From positions 795,403-859,402 of the forward strand of contig NW_003314327.1 in NCBI RefSeq assembly GCF_000143415.4: a DNA stretch of 64,000 nucleotides, written 5' to 3'. The position numbers and the translations under genes are program-made. This DNA comes from Selaginella moellendorffii (taxonomy: Eukaryota; Streptophyta; Lycopodiopsida; Selaginellales; Selaginellaceae). A model generated the notes under the pieces. It ran no database searches and was not told the origin of the DNA. It was given only the letters and a program-made list of their open reading frames with translations. This document shows positions 33,899-44,702 of the stretch, in pieces; position 1 is the first letter of the stretch, and every line of letters starts with the position of its first letter.

Positions 33899-36800
33899 TC
33901 AAATGTACTTCATTCCAGCGATCCTAATCCGGCGCGAGATCATGAACTGGAGGAGCGCGTAGATCACGCCCAGCAGCGCCAGCCCCCGGATGCTGCCCAC
34001 GTCCGCCGCCACGATAGCGGGCGCGTTGAGCGGACTCGTCACCAGCAGCGCCATGTCCGACGCCCGCGCCTGGTTCCACAGGAAGAGATTGAACACCGCG
34101 TGACTGGGGATCGCCATCGCCAGCAGCACCGTGTTCTTGGCCGCGTAGATCACCCCCGCCCCGCCCATCTCCATCCCCCACGACGAGCTCTCGTGCCCGT
34201 GCCACACCTCGCCCCACACCTTGATCGCCGAGGAGATGGCGAGGTAGATCGACACCGCGGCGCACAGCGGGAGGTAGCGCTGCCGATCGCCGAATCCGGT
34301 GACGAGATTAGTATCCTGGTTGAGCAGCAGGAGGATCGGCGCCAGGAACAGCACCGCTCGATCGGATCCGCCGGTGAGGTGCCGGTTGAGGACGATGCAC
34401 AGGAGGAAGCTCCCGATGGTGGCGATGTTCCCCACCGCTGGCATCCACGCCCCCTCCGCCGAGAGCTTCTTCACAGTGAGAGGGCTCATGTGAGAAGCTC
34501 GCTGCTGCTGTAAAAGCCGGTGCTTTGGCACGAATCCAGCTCCTCCTCCTCCGGTGTGGACTCCTCCCTTTTCTCGGAGGATCGAAGCGAGCTGGAGCTT
34601 GATCACCAGCGCGATGAGCATGAAGATTGCGGCGTAGAGACCCAGCAGCGAGCTGCGTGCTCCTCGGAGAGCCAGTATCGAGACGAGCTTCTCGTCGCCA
34701 TCGCCACCTGTTTGATCCCATCCTCCCCGGAGCTGGCCTTCGAGGAGATACATGACCGGAAGCAGCGAGACGAGGAGTCCAAACAGCCACGGCACGAAGC
34801 GGGGGCTGGAGGCCGATGGTAGCAGCACGAAGACGAGGAAGAGCGAGGCCGACACCATCGCCACTACCAGGAGGACGCCGATGATCACGAGCTCAGGGAA
34901 GTAGCGCGCCGCGATGTAGATCCCCAGGTTGGCACCCACGCCGATCGCGTAGAAGAAGCGAAGTGTGACGAAGTGCTGGACCGGGAGAGCCGAGGACAGC
35001 GCCGCCAGGGTCGTGATCGCCGTGGCGAGGAGGAGCCATGTCGACCAAGTCGGCACTGCTGCTATTCCGCCATAGATCGCCTCGTCGTCAGAATAGTCGA
35101 TCTCCCTCACGTAAAACGTTCGCCTCGAAAAGGACCACGGGAGAGGCGGCTGCAAGAGCATGAACAGCAGGCCGGTTGCCAGGACCAGGACGAGTGATCT
35201 TCTCGCTGCCTGCAGCGTAAAAATGTGATTCTTAGAGAAGAGAAGCTGTGAAAACAGAGTTTTGAAAAGTACCTGCAAGTGGTTGAAATGCTGGACTACG
35301 ATCGGGGCGCTGGCAAAACCCGCCAAGAGTATCATGGAACCGAGAATAACACTGTCCGAGGGACGTCGACCGAAAGACCACTCGAGAGCCTCGATGATTG
35401 TCGACTGGCACCAGAATACAGCCGCGAGAATAACGACTGCGTGAGCGATTCCTTGCCATGGTTTCATCCGACTTCCAGTTTTTCCTTTTTGTCTGTGAAG
35501 GAAAGAGCGAAAACTTTAGCTTTCTACCTCCAACGAACAAACTTCTCCCTCGAAAGAACAAACTTACTTGTAGAGAAGAACGGGTGGCGAGACGGCCAGA
35601 AGCAACACCACCGAGGACCACAGCACAGTTCTGGAAGATAACAGCAGCATCCCAAGCTTGGAAGCGTAGAGGCAATAGATCACCCAAGCTCCGAGAGATG
35701 TGACAAAATTGTTAGCAGCCAATCTTCGAGTGACTAGCAATCCAAAGGTGGTGGAGAGCACCACCGCATAGCTTGGATAAATAACGTCGTCCGTGTAGCC
35801 ATAGTAGATCCCGGGGTAGTTGTAGAGCTTGTTCTCGAGGTTGCAAACCAGCGCGGCATGCCCGATCAAAGAAATGTCGGTGAGGTAGCGAGCCTTGCCG
35901 GGAAGAGTGCTCAGCCCTGGAACTGCCAAGGCAATGCTCGCGCTGGCAATGAGAAGCTTGCAAATCGACTTGATTTCGCTTCCTCCAACCCAGATGCTCA
36001 GTGACCAGTAGTTGTGGAACACAAACCAGGTGACTGAAACGCTTGCCGAAACCGCGAAGAGAAAATACGATCCAAGGTTTCTGGACGCGAGGTAGTGGCC
36101 CAGGAACGCGGCGGAGATGATCGGAGCTGGGAGAAACTGCAGCAAAAATCTTTGAGCACCCAAGAAACGATTTTCCCGAGAGCTGGAGCTCTAGAAGCAC
36201 GAACCTTGAGTGGCATGCCAAGGACGAGCGAGGACGAGAGCGCGGCGACGAGGAGGAGAGCGGTGAGAGGAGCGTTTCCAACGCGGCCGAGGAGGAACAA
36301 TCCAACAGCGGCAGCTCCTCCCAAGAGGCCGAGCGTGACGAGCAGATAGTTGAAAGGTGGCGGGATCTGGATGTACTGGTGGAACGCGAAGAACACCACC
36401 CGGACCTCGAGACTGAGGATCACCGCCACCAGAGCGATCGCGCCATTGACGAGGCGAAAGTGGTCGAGTTGCCTGTGATCTTTGGCCAGCCACCACAGAG
36501 CTCCTTTCGTGGATGCGTAGAGCTGGAAGAGCAAAGGCACGAAGAAGAGGAGGACGAGCTCGGCGATGGCGTTGGCGGATCCAAGCCGGCGGTGGTGGAT
36601 CCCGAGATGGAGCGCCAGTGGGAGAAACAGTAGCATCAAAGTGTGGAGACATCCTTCCAGAGGCCCGATGAGTAGGGACTCTTCGGGGATCTGTCCGCCA
36701 TAGCTCTTCTCGGGCTTGGACTTAAACGAGGACGTCCTAGGCAGCGAGAAGAGCCAGTAGAGGACGAACTGGACGGCCATGAGATAGAACGCGGCGTGCT

Positions 36801-37296
36801 CCACCCCCGCCGCCGCCACAATTCCCCACGTCTGGCACGCGCCGGCGACGATCGGTGTGGTCGCGAAGAGCAATCTCTCCAGCGCGATCACCACCGAGGG
36901 ATTCTCGAGCTGCAGCCAGCGGAATTGGAGCGATGCCCAGACGCCAATGAGAAAGATGAGCTCCATGAGCACGAGCAGTCCCAATCCCTGGAGAGCCCAG
37001 CTGGAGCTGGAGAGGTTGATCCCTGTGACGAAAAACGCGATCCCGGCCGCGAACAGCGACCCCCAGACCCCGAAGAAGGCCGCGCGCTTGAGGAGGAGAG
37101 AATCTAGAATGTAGGAGATCATGAGTCCTACCGTGAGCGTGGCCGACACCGGCTTGCCGCCCATCCCGAGCATCAGAGCCGCGCACGGTGCCAGCGCCAT
37201 GCCCATCCTCGCATTGTGCTTGAAGCCCGTGGATCGGAGCTCGTCCACGGGCGGGCGCCTCGACGCCGCCATCCCTGTTCTTGAGGAAGAGCTCAT
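33899..37296 (-). CDS. NEF1: NEF1 (no exine formation 1) multi-pass plastid membrane protein
   Basis: Homologue of Arabidopsis NEF1 (At5g13390), a plastid integral membrane protein needed for lipid accumulation and pollen exine. Four exons: 37296-36205, 36136-35568, 35492-35273, 35209-33899; 1063 residues, close to Arabidopsis. Matching strings run the whole length: FKHNARMGMALAPCAALMLGMGG, LQLENPSVVIALERLLFA, FQLYASTKGALWW, IQIPPPFNYLLVTLGLLGGAA, IYYGYTDDVIYPSY, MKPWQGIAHAV, LLGLYAAIFMLIALVIK and WMPAVGNIATIGSFL, with about 20 membrane segments. In a spore-bearing plant a sporopollenin or plastid-lipid role is reasonable but inferred. ATG 37,296 is preceded directly by a telo-box; an in-frame ATG at 37,272 is also possible. 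Confidence 0.95.
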
Positions 37297-37331
37297 AAAC
37301 CCTAAATTCTGGCGAGATGCCCTAGGCGCGG
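37297..37331. promoter_or_regulatory. 35-bp divergent start-to-start gap with telo-box
   Basis: Only 35 bp separate the NEF1 (-) and rhomboid (+) start codons. The gap begins with AAACCCTAAA at 37,297-37,306. Transcripts must start inside each other's coding exon or promoter, or one of the true starts lies further in. Confidence 0.7.
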
Positions 37332-38255
37332 ATGACAATGGCGATGACGATTCTAGCTCTCAGAGCGCCGGCGCCGGCGTTGTCGATCGCTCCTCGATCG
37401 AGTAGGCTGCTGCTACTGAATCGCTGGATGGCGCTTCGCGGCGATCGCTCCTCCTTGCGTGCCCGGGCGTCGAAATATTCCAATTATATTGAGGAGGGAG
37501 AGGAGAAGGGGGAGAAGCGCAGGAAGCCAGGGAATGCTCTCTACCTCCTCCTCCTCGCAAATCTCGGCGTCTACGCGCTGGATCACTGGCTGGAGGTGAG
37601 TTGCGCGCTCGCGATTCCGGGATTTCCATGGCATTGCTCTTGATGGATCTAGGTACCAGGTATGAAGCTGCTCTACCTCTATCACAATTCCCCACGCTGG
37701 TACCAATTCATCACCGCGACCTTCTGCCATGGAAACTGGGGCCACATTTCCAGCAATCTCTTCTTCCTCTACATGTTTGGCAAGCTCGTGGAGGAAGAAG
37801 AGGGGGGATTTGGGCTGTGGGCGTCTTACATTGTGACCGGGGTTGGAGCAAATCTTCTCTCCTGGCTGCTCCTCCCTGGAAACGTTGTGTCGATCGGAGC
37901 CTCTGGAGCGGTGTTTGGATTGTTCGCGATCAGCGTTCTTGTCAAGGTTGGTTTTCTCTCCGGGACAATTGTTTCAAGATTTTTTATCTTTCACTCTTTC
38001 CATAGCTGAGCTGGGATTGGAGAAAGCTGCTCGAGGTGTTGGTCTTGGGACAATTTGTTGTGAACAAGGTAAGAACATAACTCCATTTGCGCTGACAAGA
38101 GAATTCGAGTTCCTGGGAAAAAGGTGGTGGAAGAGACTCAAATGCTGCAAGCTGCGTCGAGTGTGAATCACGTAGCACACTGCGCTGGAGCAATGGTTGG
38201 CGTGCTGCTCATCTGGGCTCTAAGCAAAATTCCAGCTCAAAAACACGACCATTGA
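37332..38255 (+). CDS. Rhomboid-family intramembrane protease, probably plastid
   Basis: Serine protease cutting within membrane helices. Four exons: 37332-37595, 37653-37946, 38006-38068, 38124-38255; about 250 residues. A Ser/Arg-rich leader of about 55 residues suits a transit peptide. Then come LYLLLLANLGVYALD, the loop FCHGNWGHISSNLFFLYMFG, the catalytic-serine motif IGASGAVFG (GxSG) and the catalytic histidine in VNHVAHCAGAMVG, so both dyad residues are kept. The arrangement VPGMKLLYLYHNSPRWYQF matches the plant RBL11-like plastid rhomboids. The last acceptor is chosen at 38,123 because it gives a normal 55-bp intron; using 38,099 would give a 31-bp intron and eight extra residues. Confidence 0.9.
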
Positions 38256-38370
38256 TCTATTTTTTGTATGTTCACATCCAACGGCTCTGCTTCTTTTAGT
38301 TTACACCATTAAAGACCATTTTTACGTAAAAAGTTGATAATTTAGTGAAAATGGAGGGCGGAGCGGTATG

Positions 38371-38689
38371 CAATTTGGTTGATTGTCCATTTGGTTTTCA
38401 ACATTAACAACTTGCTTGAATGCATGGGTTGAATGGGTTTATGGGCCATGAATAGCACATAGCATCGATCATTGCTATGGGCATGATGCCCCATCTGGGG
38501 CATAAGGATTGGATATTCATAAAATATTTTATACTTCTGTTTTTTTTACACTCATATTACATGTGGACTAATAGCAGCCAGACACGTGGTATGAGTGAAA
38601 TCTACTGTTGTACTATCCACCCTCACAGTCAGAGAGATTTTTAGTGCGCCTGAATGGCTGAGTCAAATCAATTACTTCAGGCGTCTTCT
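38371..38689 (+). repeat. Dispersed repeat, copy A (inverted copy at 57592-57924)
   Basis: About 320 bp match 57,592-57,924 in reverse complement with small indels, from CAATTTGGTTGATTG to ATTACTTCAGGCGTCTTCT. No reading frame is shared. A target-site duplication was not identified. It lies just upstream of the WASHC4 relic. Confidence 0.85.
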
Positions 38690-38742
38690 TCGTTTGCAAT
38701 TTCTTGGAAAATTTACACTGTGGCGTTTGTTTTCGATTCCAG

Positions 38743-40228
38743 ACTTACAATCAAATGAAAAATCTTGTGGAACAGAAATACGGACTTCATCTAGATGCCA
38801 TACATCTTCCTGGACAGACTTTAGAACAAGGGGTGGATATTCTGGAGATTATGCGTAACATTCACATCTTTGTAGCTTGCTACACTTACAACCTCAACAC
38901 TCAGGTGCATTATACAACATTCACTGTGACTGTTTCTGTTGATCATATGTGTAGATCTTTGTGGAAAAACCTTCAAATGCTCGGAGTCGGAAGCACTTGA
39001 ACCGTCAACGTGAAACATGTTGCAAACTCGATACGTACACACGGCACGGGAATAATGAATGCCACAGTCAATTTCGCATATCAATATCTGGCTCAGAAAT
39101 TTGTTGTCTTTTATCAGTTTCTGTTTGATGATCACATCAAATCTCGTTTGGTAAAGGAACAACGATTTTACAAGGTTTGCCGAGTTTTGACGTTTTTTTT
39201 TCTTGACTAATGGTTTTAATAGGAACACAAGATAAGACCTGACTATGGCTACCCCATGGCAAGAGCTGAGAAGCTGAATAAAGACATAAAAAAACTGAGT
39301 TTTCTTGATCAATTTCGCTCTCTAATATCTGAAATGGGGAATTCTCTCGGCTTTGTTAGAATGGTGAGTCTCGGAGGTCTGCATTACTGCACTACAGCAT
39401 GCGGGTATGTGATTTTGAAGTTATAAAACCAACTTATGTATATCAAAACCTCTTCCGGGTTTTTATAGTTCTATACCGGATCAAAACATCAAACAGAATT
39501 TTGAGGAGGCAGCCAGGAGCCTTCATTTGCCTTCTTTAGCAGTTCAGGCCGGGCAGCTACTAGAAAAAGCTTTGAACAGCCAAAAGCTATCCGTTGACGA
39601 GAGTAGCTATTTCGCCATCCTCACAAATGTTTTTTATCAGGTTGTTTTCATTCTCACAAAGTTTGACAATGGTACTATTAAGTTTTCATCGGTTCCGCAG
39701 GAACTTCAGAGTAACGGCAATGTACACCTGAAGGATTTCTTCTTGATGGTTCCTGCTTTGACGATAAATGCAGCAGACGCAATGCATCAGTCGAAAGAAA
39801 AGCTTCATAAGCGCGGGCGAGATGCTGTTAATGCCATGTCTACAGAAGACGGTTTTGCTCTTGGAATCGCCTACATTCTCAAGGTTCATAACGTTGTTGA
39901 TTGTAAGACTCACTTATGATTTGCTGCTTGTGTTAAGCAGGTGCTTGATCAGGACAAACAGTTCAATTCGTTGCATTGGTTTCAATCTGCGAGAGTTCAT
40001 TTTCTGGCCGAGCGAACACGTCTTCAGGATGGGTTGGATATGGACAGCATTGGAAGCGGGATGAACGGTTTGCAAGTTTGGAGTCAGAAGCTGGCTTTGC
40101 TTTCCAAAGAAGAAGCTCAGAATATGCAAACGGTTTGTGAACAAATCTGTGAAATTCACTAACCGTTTTGTTTTCAGGCCATGAAGAGGCTAACAAGTAT
40201 CTTAATGGAGATCGAAGGCACAGTTTAA
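38743..40228 (+). pseudogene. WASHC4/SWIP (WASH complex subunit 7) C-terminal relic
   Basis: Exon-like blocks 38743-38904, 38955-39174, 39223-39404, 39469-39640, 39701-39883, 39941-40132 and 40178-40228 encode the C-terminal third of WASHC4: [101 protein letters not shown]. Splice sites are all good. Near 39,000, after RKHLN, the frame is lost by a 2-base deletion (or +1) before VNVKHVANS. The N-terminal two thirds are missing upstream, where a dispersed repeat and the rhomboid gene lie. WASHC4 belongs to the endosomal actin-nucleating WASH complex. The relic cannot make the full protein; a functional copy may exist elsewhere in the genome. Confidence 0.85.
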
Positions 40229-40607
40229 ATCTTCAACTCATTTTGCACAACTGAAAACAACTCTTTCTTTGGCACTGTAGATAATTGATGATGCTTCTAT
40301 GGCTTCATGGGTGTGTTAGACTGATGTCTGTCATCACATGGGTGAAAACCAACTACACAATCGAATACTTTATTCAATTTGACTTGGACTTCACATTTTA
40401 AATCTCTTCGTATTTATGTACTTAATTCGTAGTCTTTTTAGAACAATTATTTGTGGTTTGGTTTATTGGTGTACGATTTTCAACATTGCCACGGTTTTCA
40501 AGTTGAAAAATGTGATCCACCAATTACCAAACTTGAAAGATTAATTTTGAAGATACGATTTTTTTAGCCTGGTATTTAAAAGTCATTAATGAGTGTCTGA
40601 AACTACA

Positions 40608-41089
40608 ATGGCAAAGATGGTTTCTTTTAGTGTGGTGATGGCTGTGGTGATGATCTTGTTCGGAGGAGTCCAACGCACTCTTTCTCAGAGTGTAAGAATT
40701 CTTCAAAATGTCATAAGTTTCATTTTAAACTGTTTTTACAGACTTGCACCTATACCATCAAGATCAGAACAGGAACTACAGGCACGGATGAAAGGGTGGA
40801 TCTCCGCTTGTTTTCTTCAGATGAATCTGTCTTGGATTTCTCTGATCTCGATGGTCCAGGGGATGACTTTGAGAGTAACCAAGTCAATACCTTCACATTC
40901 ACAGGGCGTGAATGTCATGTCATATGTGCTGCTAAGCTTACTCTCGCCCGCATTAGCATTGCTAATGCAGGCATCTGGTCATTTGAGACGATAAGCGTCA
41001 CCGTGAGTAATACTTCTCAAACCAAGTTTTTTGCCGTAGGGGAACCAATACGAGGTGGAACGAGTCGTGTCGTTGGCCCCTGTACCTGA
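40608..41089 (+). CDS. Secreted PLAT/LH2-domain protein
   Basis: Two exons, 40608-40691 and 40742-41089, give 143 residues. The first encodes MAKMVSFSVVMAVVMILFGG, a signal peptide, ending at LSQS. The second starts TCTYTIKIRTGTTGTDERVD, the opening strand of the PLAT (lipoxygenase homology) domain as in plant PLAT1 stress proteins (CxYTVYIRTG in that family), and continues DLRLFSSDES and FTFTGRECHV. Plant PLAT-only proteins are small, secreted or ER-linked and stress responsive; that role is inferred. The gene sits between two decayed WASHC4 copies and looks intact. Confidence 0.75.
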
Positions 41090-41387
41090 ATACTACTAAA
41101 ACTGCATGCAGCACTTCAAGTGACAGGGTTGGATAACCAGAGTCACAAATAAGTTGCATAATAAGAAATTATATTTGTGTTTGTTATCACTTAAATCCTG
41201 CATTCTCTTGTCCATCAATTTCTTTCTTTACAAATATTAAGAATTGCAATATCAGTAGTACTAAGGTGCTCCGGGAGCCCAATTATGCAGCGGTTTGTGA
41301 ATTTTTACAAATCGCACAGTTAAATTTGAAATTTGAACCTGGATCTGAGAAACTGCGGCTAGATTTGATTATTGGGGTCTTTGGGCA

Positions 41388-41985
41388 GTTTAAATCTTTG
41401 CTCCTTTTGCACAAGTGAAAACAGCTCTTTCTTTGGATTGATGATGCTTCTATAGGAAACAGAGAAACAAGAAGAGATCTGATTGTGGCTACCCCGTGGC
41501 GAGAGCTAAGAAGCTGAATTAACACATCAGAAAACTGGGCAGGCTTAGCGACGACGGATTCAATTTTTCCATCTCTAATATGTGAAATGGGGAATTCTCT
41601 CGGCTTTGTCAGAATGGTGCATCTCGGAGGTCTGCATTACAGCATGCGGGTATGTGATTTTGAAGTTATATTACCAACTTATGTATATCAAAACCTCTTC
41701 CTCGTTTTTGTAGTTTTATACCGGATCAAAACATCAGGCAGCCAGGAGCCTTCATTTGCGGGCAGTTACTGGACAAAGCTTTGAACAGCCAAAACCTATC
41801 CATTGCCGAGAGTAACTATTTTGCCATCCTCACAAATGTTTTTTATCAGGTTGTTTTCATTCTCACAAAGTTTGACACTGGTACTATTAAGTTTTCATCG
41901 GTTCCGCAGGAACTTCAAAGTAACGGCAATGTACACCTGAAGGATTTGTTCTTGATGGTTGCTTGGTTGCGTTTCAGGCTCTGAT
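41388..41985 (+). pseudogene. Second, scrambled WASHC4 relic
   Basis: Sequence at 41,388-41,455 matches the 3' end of the first relic (40,221-40,300: GTTTAAATCTT, CTCTTTCTTTGG, GATGATGCTTCTAT). It is followed at once by sequence matching internal exons of the first relic (39,221 onward): CTACCCCGTGGCGAGAGCTAA, MGNSLGFVRMV, SYFAILTNVFYQ-like NYFAILTNVFYQ and ELQSNGNVHLKD. Stops, deletions and lost exon boundaries abound. The tail-then-internal order is what a decayed tandem duplication would leave. Confidence 0.8.
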
Positions 41986-43427
41986 AACAACAGGTGAGCT
42001 TCAAACACCCACATTTGTGTTGAGTTACATGGCTGATCTTAGTATGCATTTTGCAGCCTACTGGAAAGGTTTTTATTGCTGCTATCAAATTGTGTTCTGT
42101 CTAGTCTGCTGTAGCGACAAAATCCCCGACAACGACCAGAGCACGGTAACATTCGCCATGAACAAAGTATATTGTGCGTTAATGGATGTTATTAAAATAG
42201 AAATTAAATTTTAGATTCAATTTTGTTTTCTGTAAAACTATGTTAATATCTTATAATTTGGAAGTTGACCTGTTTTTGGGAAACTTTCTTGGTTTCAGAA
42301 AAGCAATTTGGTAGCTAGCTCATATATGTCGGCAATGCGTTATCATCTCGTCTTCTTCATGCAATATAGTCCTCTCCAATCGTCGGTCGACATCCAGTTA
42401 ATATATATAGATTCGTGATTTAATTTCGTCAATCATTTACGTTTGCAACTACAACACTTCAAACCACATGCTAAACAAAATGTGAGATGCTCACCTGATC
42501 CGATCCGGATAAATGGAATCACGACCACCTTCACCAGCCTTCAACTTCCCAAACCTGAGGTGCCTGTCCATAAACTCAACAACTCTTCGTAATCATACTT
42601 GTCAAACATATCACATGTATATGGCCATACGTCACAGCTGCACCTGTTTAAAAATATAGCTTCAGGAATGCATTGCTTCGGGAAAGAAGATCTGTGTACT
42701 AGCTGGGCCGACGTTTTCCTGACCTGTTATTAAACAGTCGAAACTTCTGAACCTCGTTTACCGTACGCGTGGATCTTAACATAGCCACTCCCCCATTTCT
42801 TAAATAAACTGGAGCCTGTGAAATCTGAACTTCCAGAAATGAAGGGATTTAGGGCATACTAGCGTGCAAGGCCCATAACCTGTTGAGAGAAAAACGGAAA
42901 CTAAGCTTTTCTGAATTGAACGAATTGTGAAATAAAGTTTGATGATGCCACATGGCATGCATCCATTCAGCCATGTGGCTGAGTTAATGTTGAACTTCAA
43001 CAGGATTGCCCCACGTGCTCCTTATCCCACTGTTGGTCGTGTCAGTTGTTCCAAATCATGTAATTATACACTGGCTCATAAACTAATAGTTAGTTTATGA
43101 GATGCATAATTTTACACATGGTTTATGAACGAGAGCTGACGGCTTTGATCGGCCGTCGCCAAGGTGCCGGCCTTAGGGCGCGGGGACAATCGGGTGCTGC
43201 AGATCTTTAGGGCGCTAGCCAGGATCAGGGTTTGATCGCCATTGCCGCTCAATGCCATCTCCGCCTCCACCATCGGATCTTTGCCTCCACCATTGGATCT
43301 TTGCCTCCACCACCCAACACCGCCCAGAAGATCGCCGCAGTGCCATCTCCGCCTCCGCCATCGGATCTTTGCCTCAACGCCGCGCAAAAGAAGGGTTGAT
43401 CGCTCTGCCACTCCCAATAGATAAGGC
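41986..43427. other. Gene-free stretch with possible relics
   Basis: No complete gene. Between 42,536 and 42,650 the minus strand contains coding-like DVWPYTCDMFDKYDYEE and, after a frame change, VEFMDRHLRFGKLKAGEGG ending at a donor-like GTGAGC; possibly a broken gene. At 43,250-43,380 short GC-rich phrases (CCATCTCCGCCTCC, ATCGGATCTTTGCCTC) recur three times. Confidence 0.35.
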
Positions 43428-43572
43428 GGTTAACCATTTCCGTTAGCAATTTCGAGGATAATCCTTATTGAAATCCCTAATTTCCTATGAAAAATATAAA
43501 TGTTTAGGGTTTATCTTGTGCAGATTGCCACTCGAGATTATCCTCGATAATTGCTAACCTCGGTTGGTTATC
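43428..43572. repeat. Fold-back element with ~36-bp inverted arms
   Basis: GGTTAACC...TTTCGAGGATAATC at 43,428-43,463 is nearly complementary to GATTATCCTCGATAATTGCT... at 43,536-43,572. A loop of about 72 bp lies between them. Could be a small MITE-like element. Confidence 0.65.
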
Positions 43573-44159
43573 CCTTCCAAGAAGTATTTTTGTTTGTCAT
43601 ATTCAAGGCTGGCCATGCCAAATCTGAACCTAGTGATTTGTATATGCCTTTTTTTAATCAGTGGTTAAACCGTTTACCTAGTCATTTTACCTGTTTAACG
43701 TTTTGTCAAGGGATATTCCCAAACTCCTCGAAGATTAAATAAATTGCTATGCGTTGCATGTAGCAACACTTGGTTTGCGTAATGGTAGTTTCATTATTAC
43801 TTATTAATCTAATTGATCAGATAAAGTTTATAATTATAAGCATGTTTGTAATTTATAAACACAAGATTAATCTTATTGCATATCAACCATTAGATGATAA
43901 AATAAAAAAGAATATACTAGAAAGGGTTTAAGAAAGTTTATAAATTATAAACATGTTTATAAATTATAAATACCAGATTAATCTAAATGAATACCAACCG
44001 TTAGATTGTAGAATATCCTAGAATATCCAAGCATATTCTAGGTATATTCACTACCATTCCTATAGGTTTGCTTAAGCAAACCAAAAAAGCAGCTAGGCCA
44101 CTAAATACATTGAAAACAGTAGTATGAACCGCGCGTTTGAAGCTCAAATGGTTGATTGA

Positions 44160-44702
44160 TCAAGCGTTGTTGTTTGTTCGCTCTAGTTGCAGCTGCAAGA
44201 ATTTCCTGTAAAGTGCAGCCTGCTTGTACAGGGCACCCTCCTGTTGAAGGTGCTCCATCTCTGGATCCTCACAGAAGAGCACACTCGCACTCTTGAACCT
44301 CGCCCACTGCGCCGCCGAGGGGCCTCCTTTGAAGCTCCTCAGCTCAGGAATGAATCTCATCTTCAGCTCGTTCGACCGCCCTTCCTCCATCTGCAGCTGC
44401 TTCAGCAGCCTCCTGCTCGCCTCAACGCCCTCAGGAATCTTATACACCTCATGCATATCAACGGAAGAAGCGCTGCAGCAACATCCTCCCAAGCCTCTGC
44501 GTAAACCATCCAAAAGCTCAGCTCCTCGTCATCCGGATTCGCTTCCTGATCTGTTGTTGCAGCGCCAAGCACACTCTTCCAGATCTCATCGACCTGCGGC
44601 TTGGCCTCGCTCGAATCGGCAAGAAGCGTCTCCACTCGATCCTGCAACGAGAGCTTCCTGTACCTGCGCGTGAATCCTGCCGCTGCGACATGAGAATCCA
44701 TA
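44160..44702 (-). pseudogene. Unidentified gene with an apparent frameshift
   Basis: From ATG 44,702, which directly follows a telo-box, a coding-like frame runs MDSHVAAAGFTRRYRKLSLQ, KPQVDEIWKSVLGAA, EELSFWMVYAEAWEDVAA. Around 44,510-44,440 coding character shifts to another frame that continues VYKIPEGVEASRRLLKQL, RFIPELRSFKGGPSAAQW, ALYKQAALYRKFLQLQLE and stops at 44,160. No GT-AG intron of credible size reconciles the two frames, so a one-base indel (real or sequencing error) is the simplest reading. No family recognised. Confidence 0.5.

Noticed and set aside
33881-34513. 210-residue plus-strand frame opposite NEF1
   Set aside because: Shadow of the NEF1 last exon; no splice pattern or family.
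38595-38742. Missing upstream exon of WASHC4
   Set aside because: Frames here do not resemble WASHC4, and most of the stretch is the dispersed repeat.
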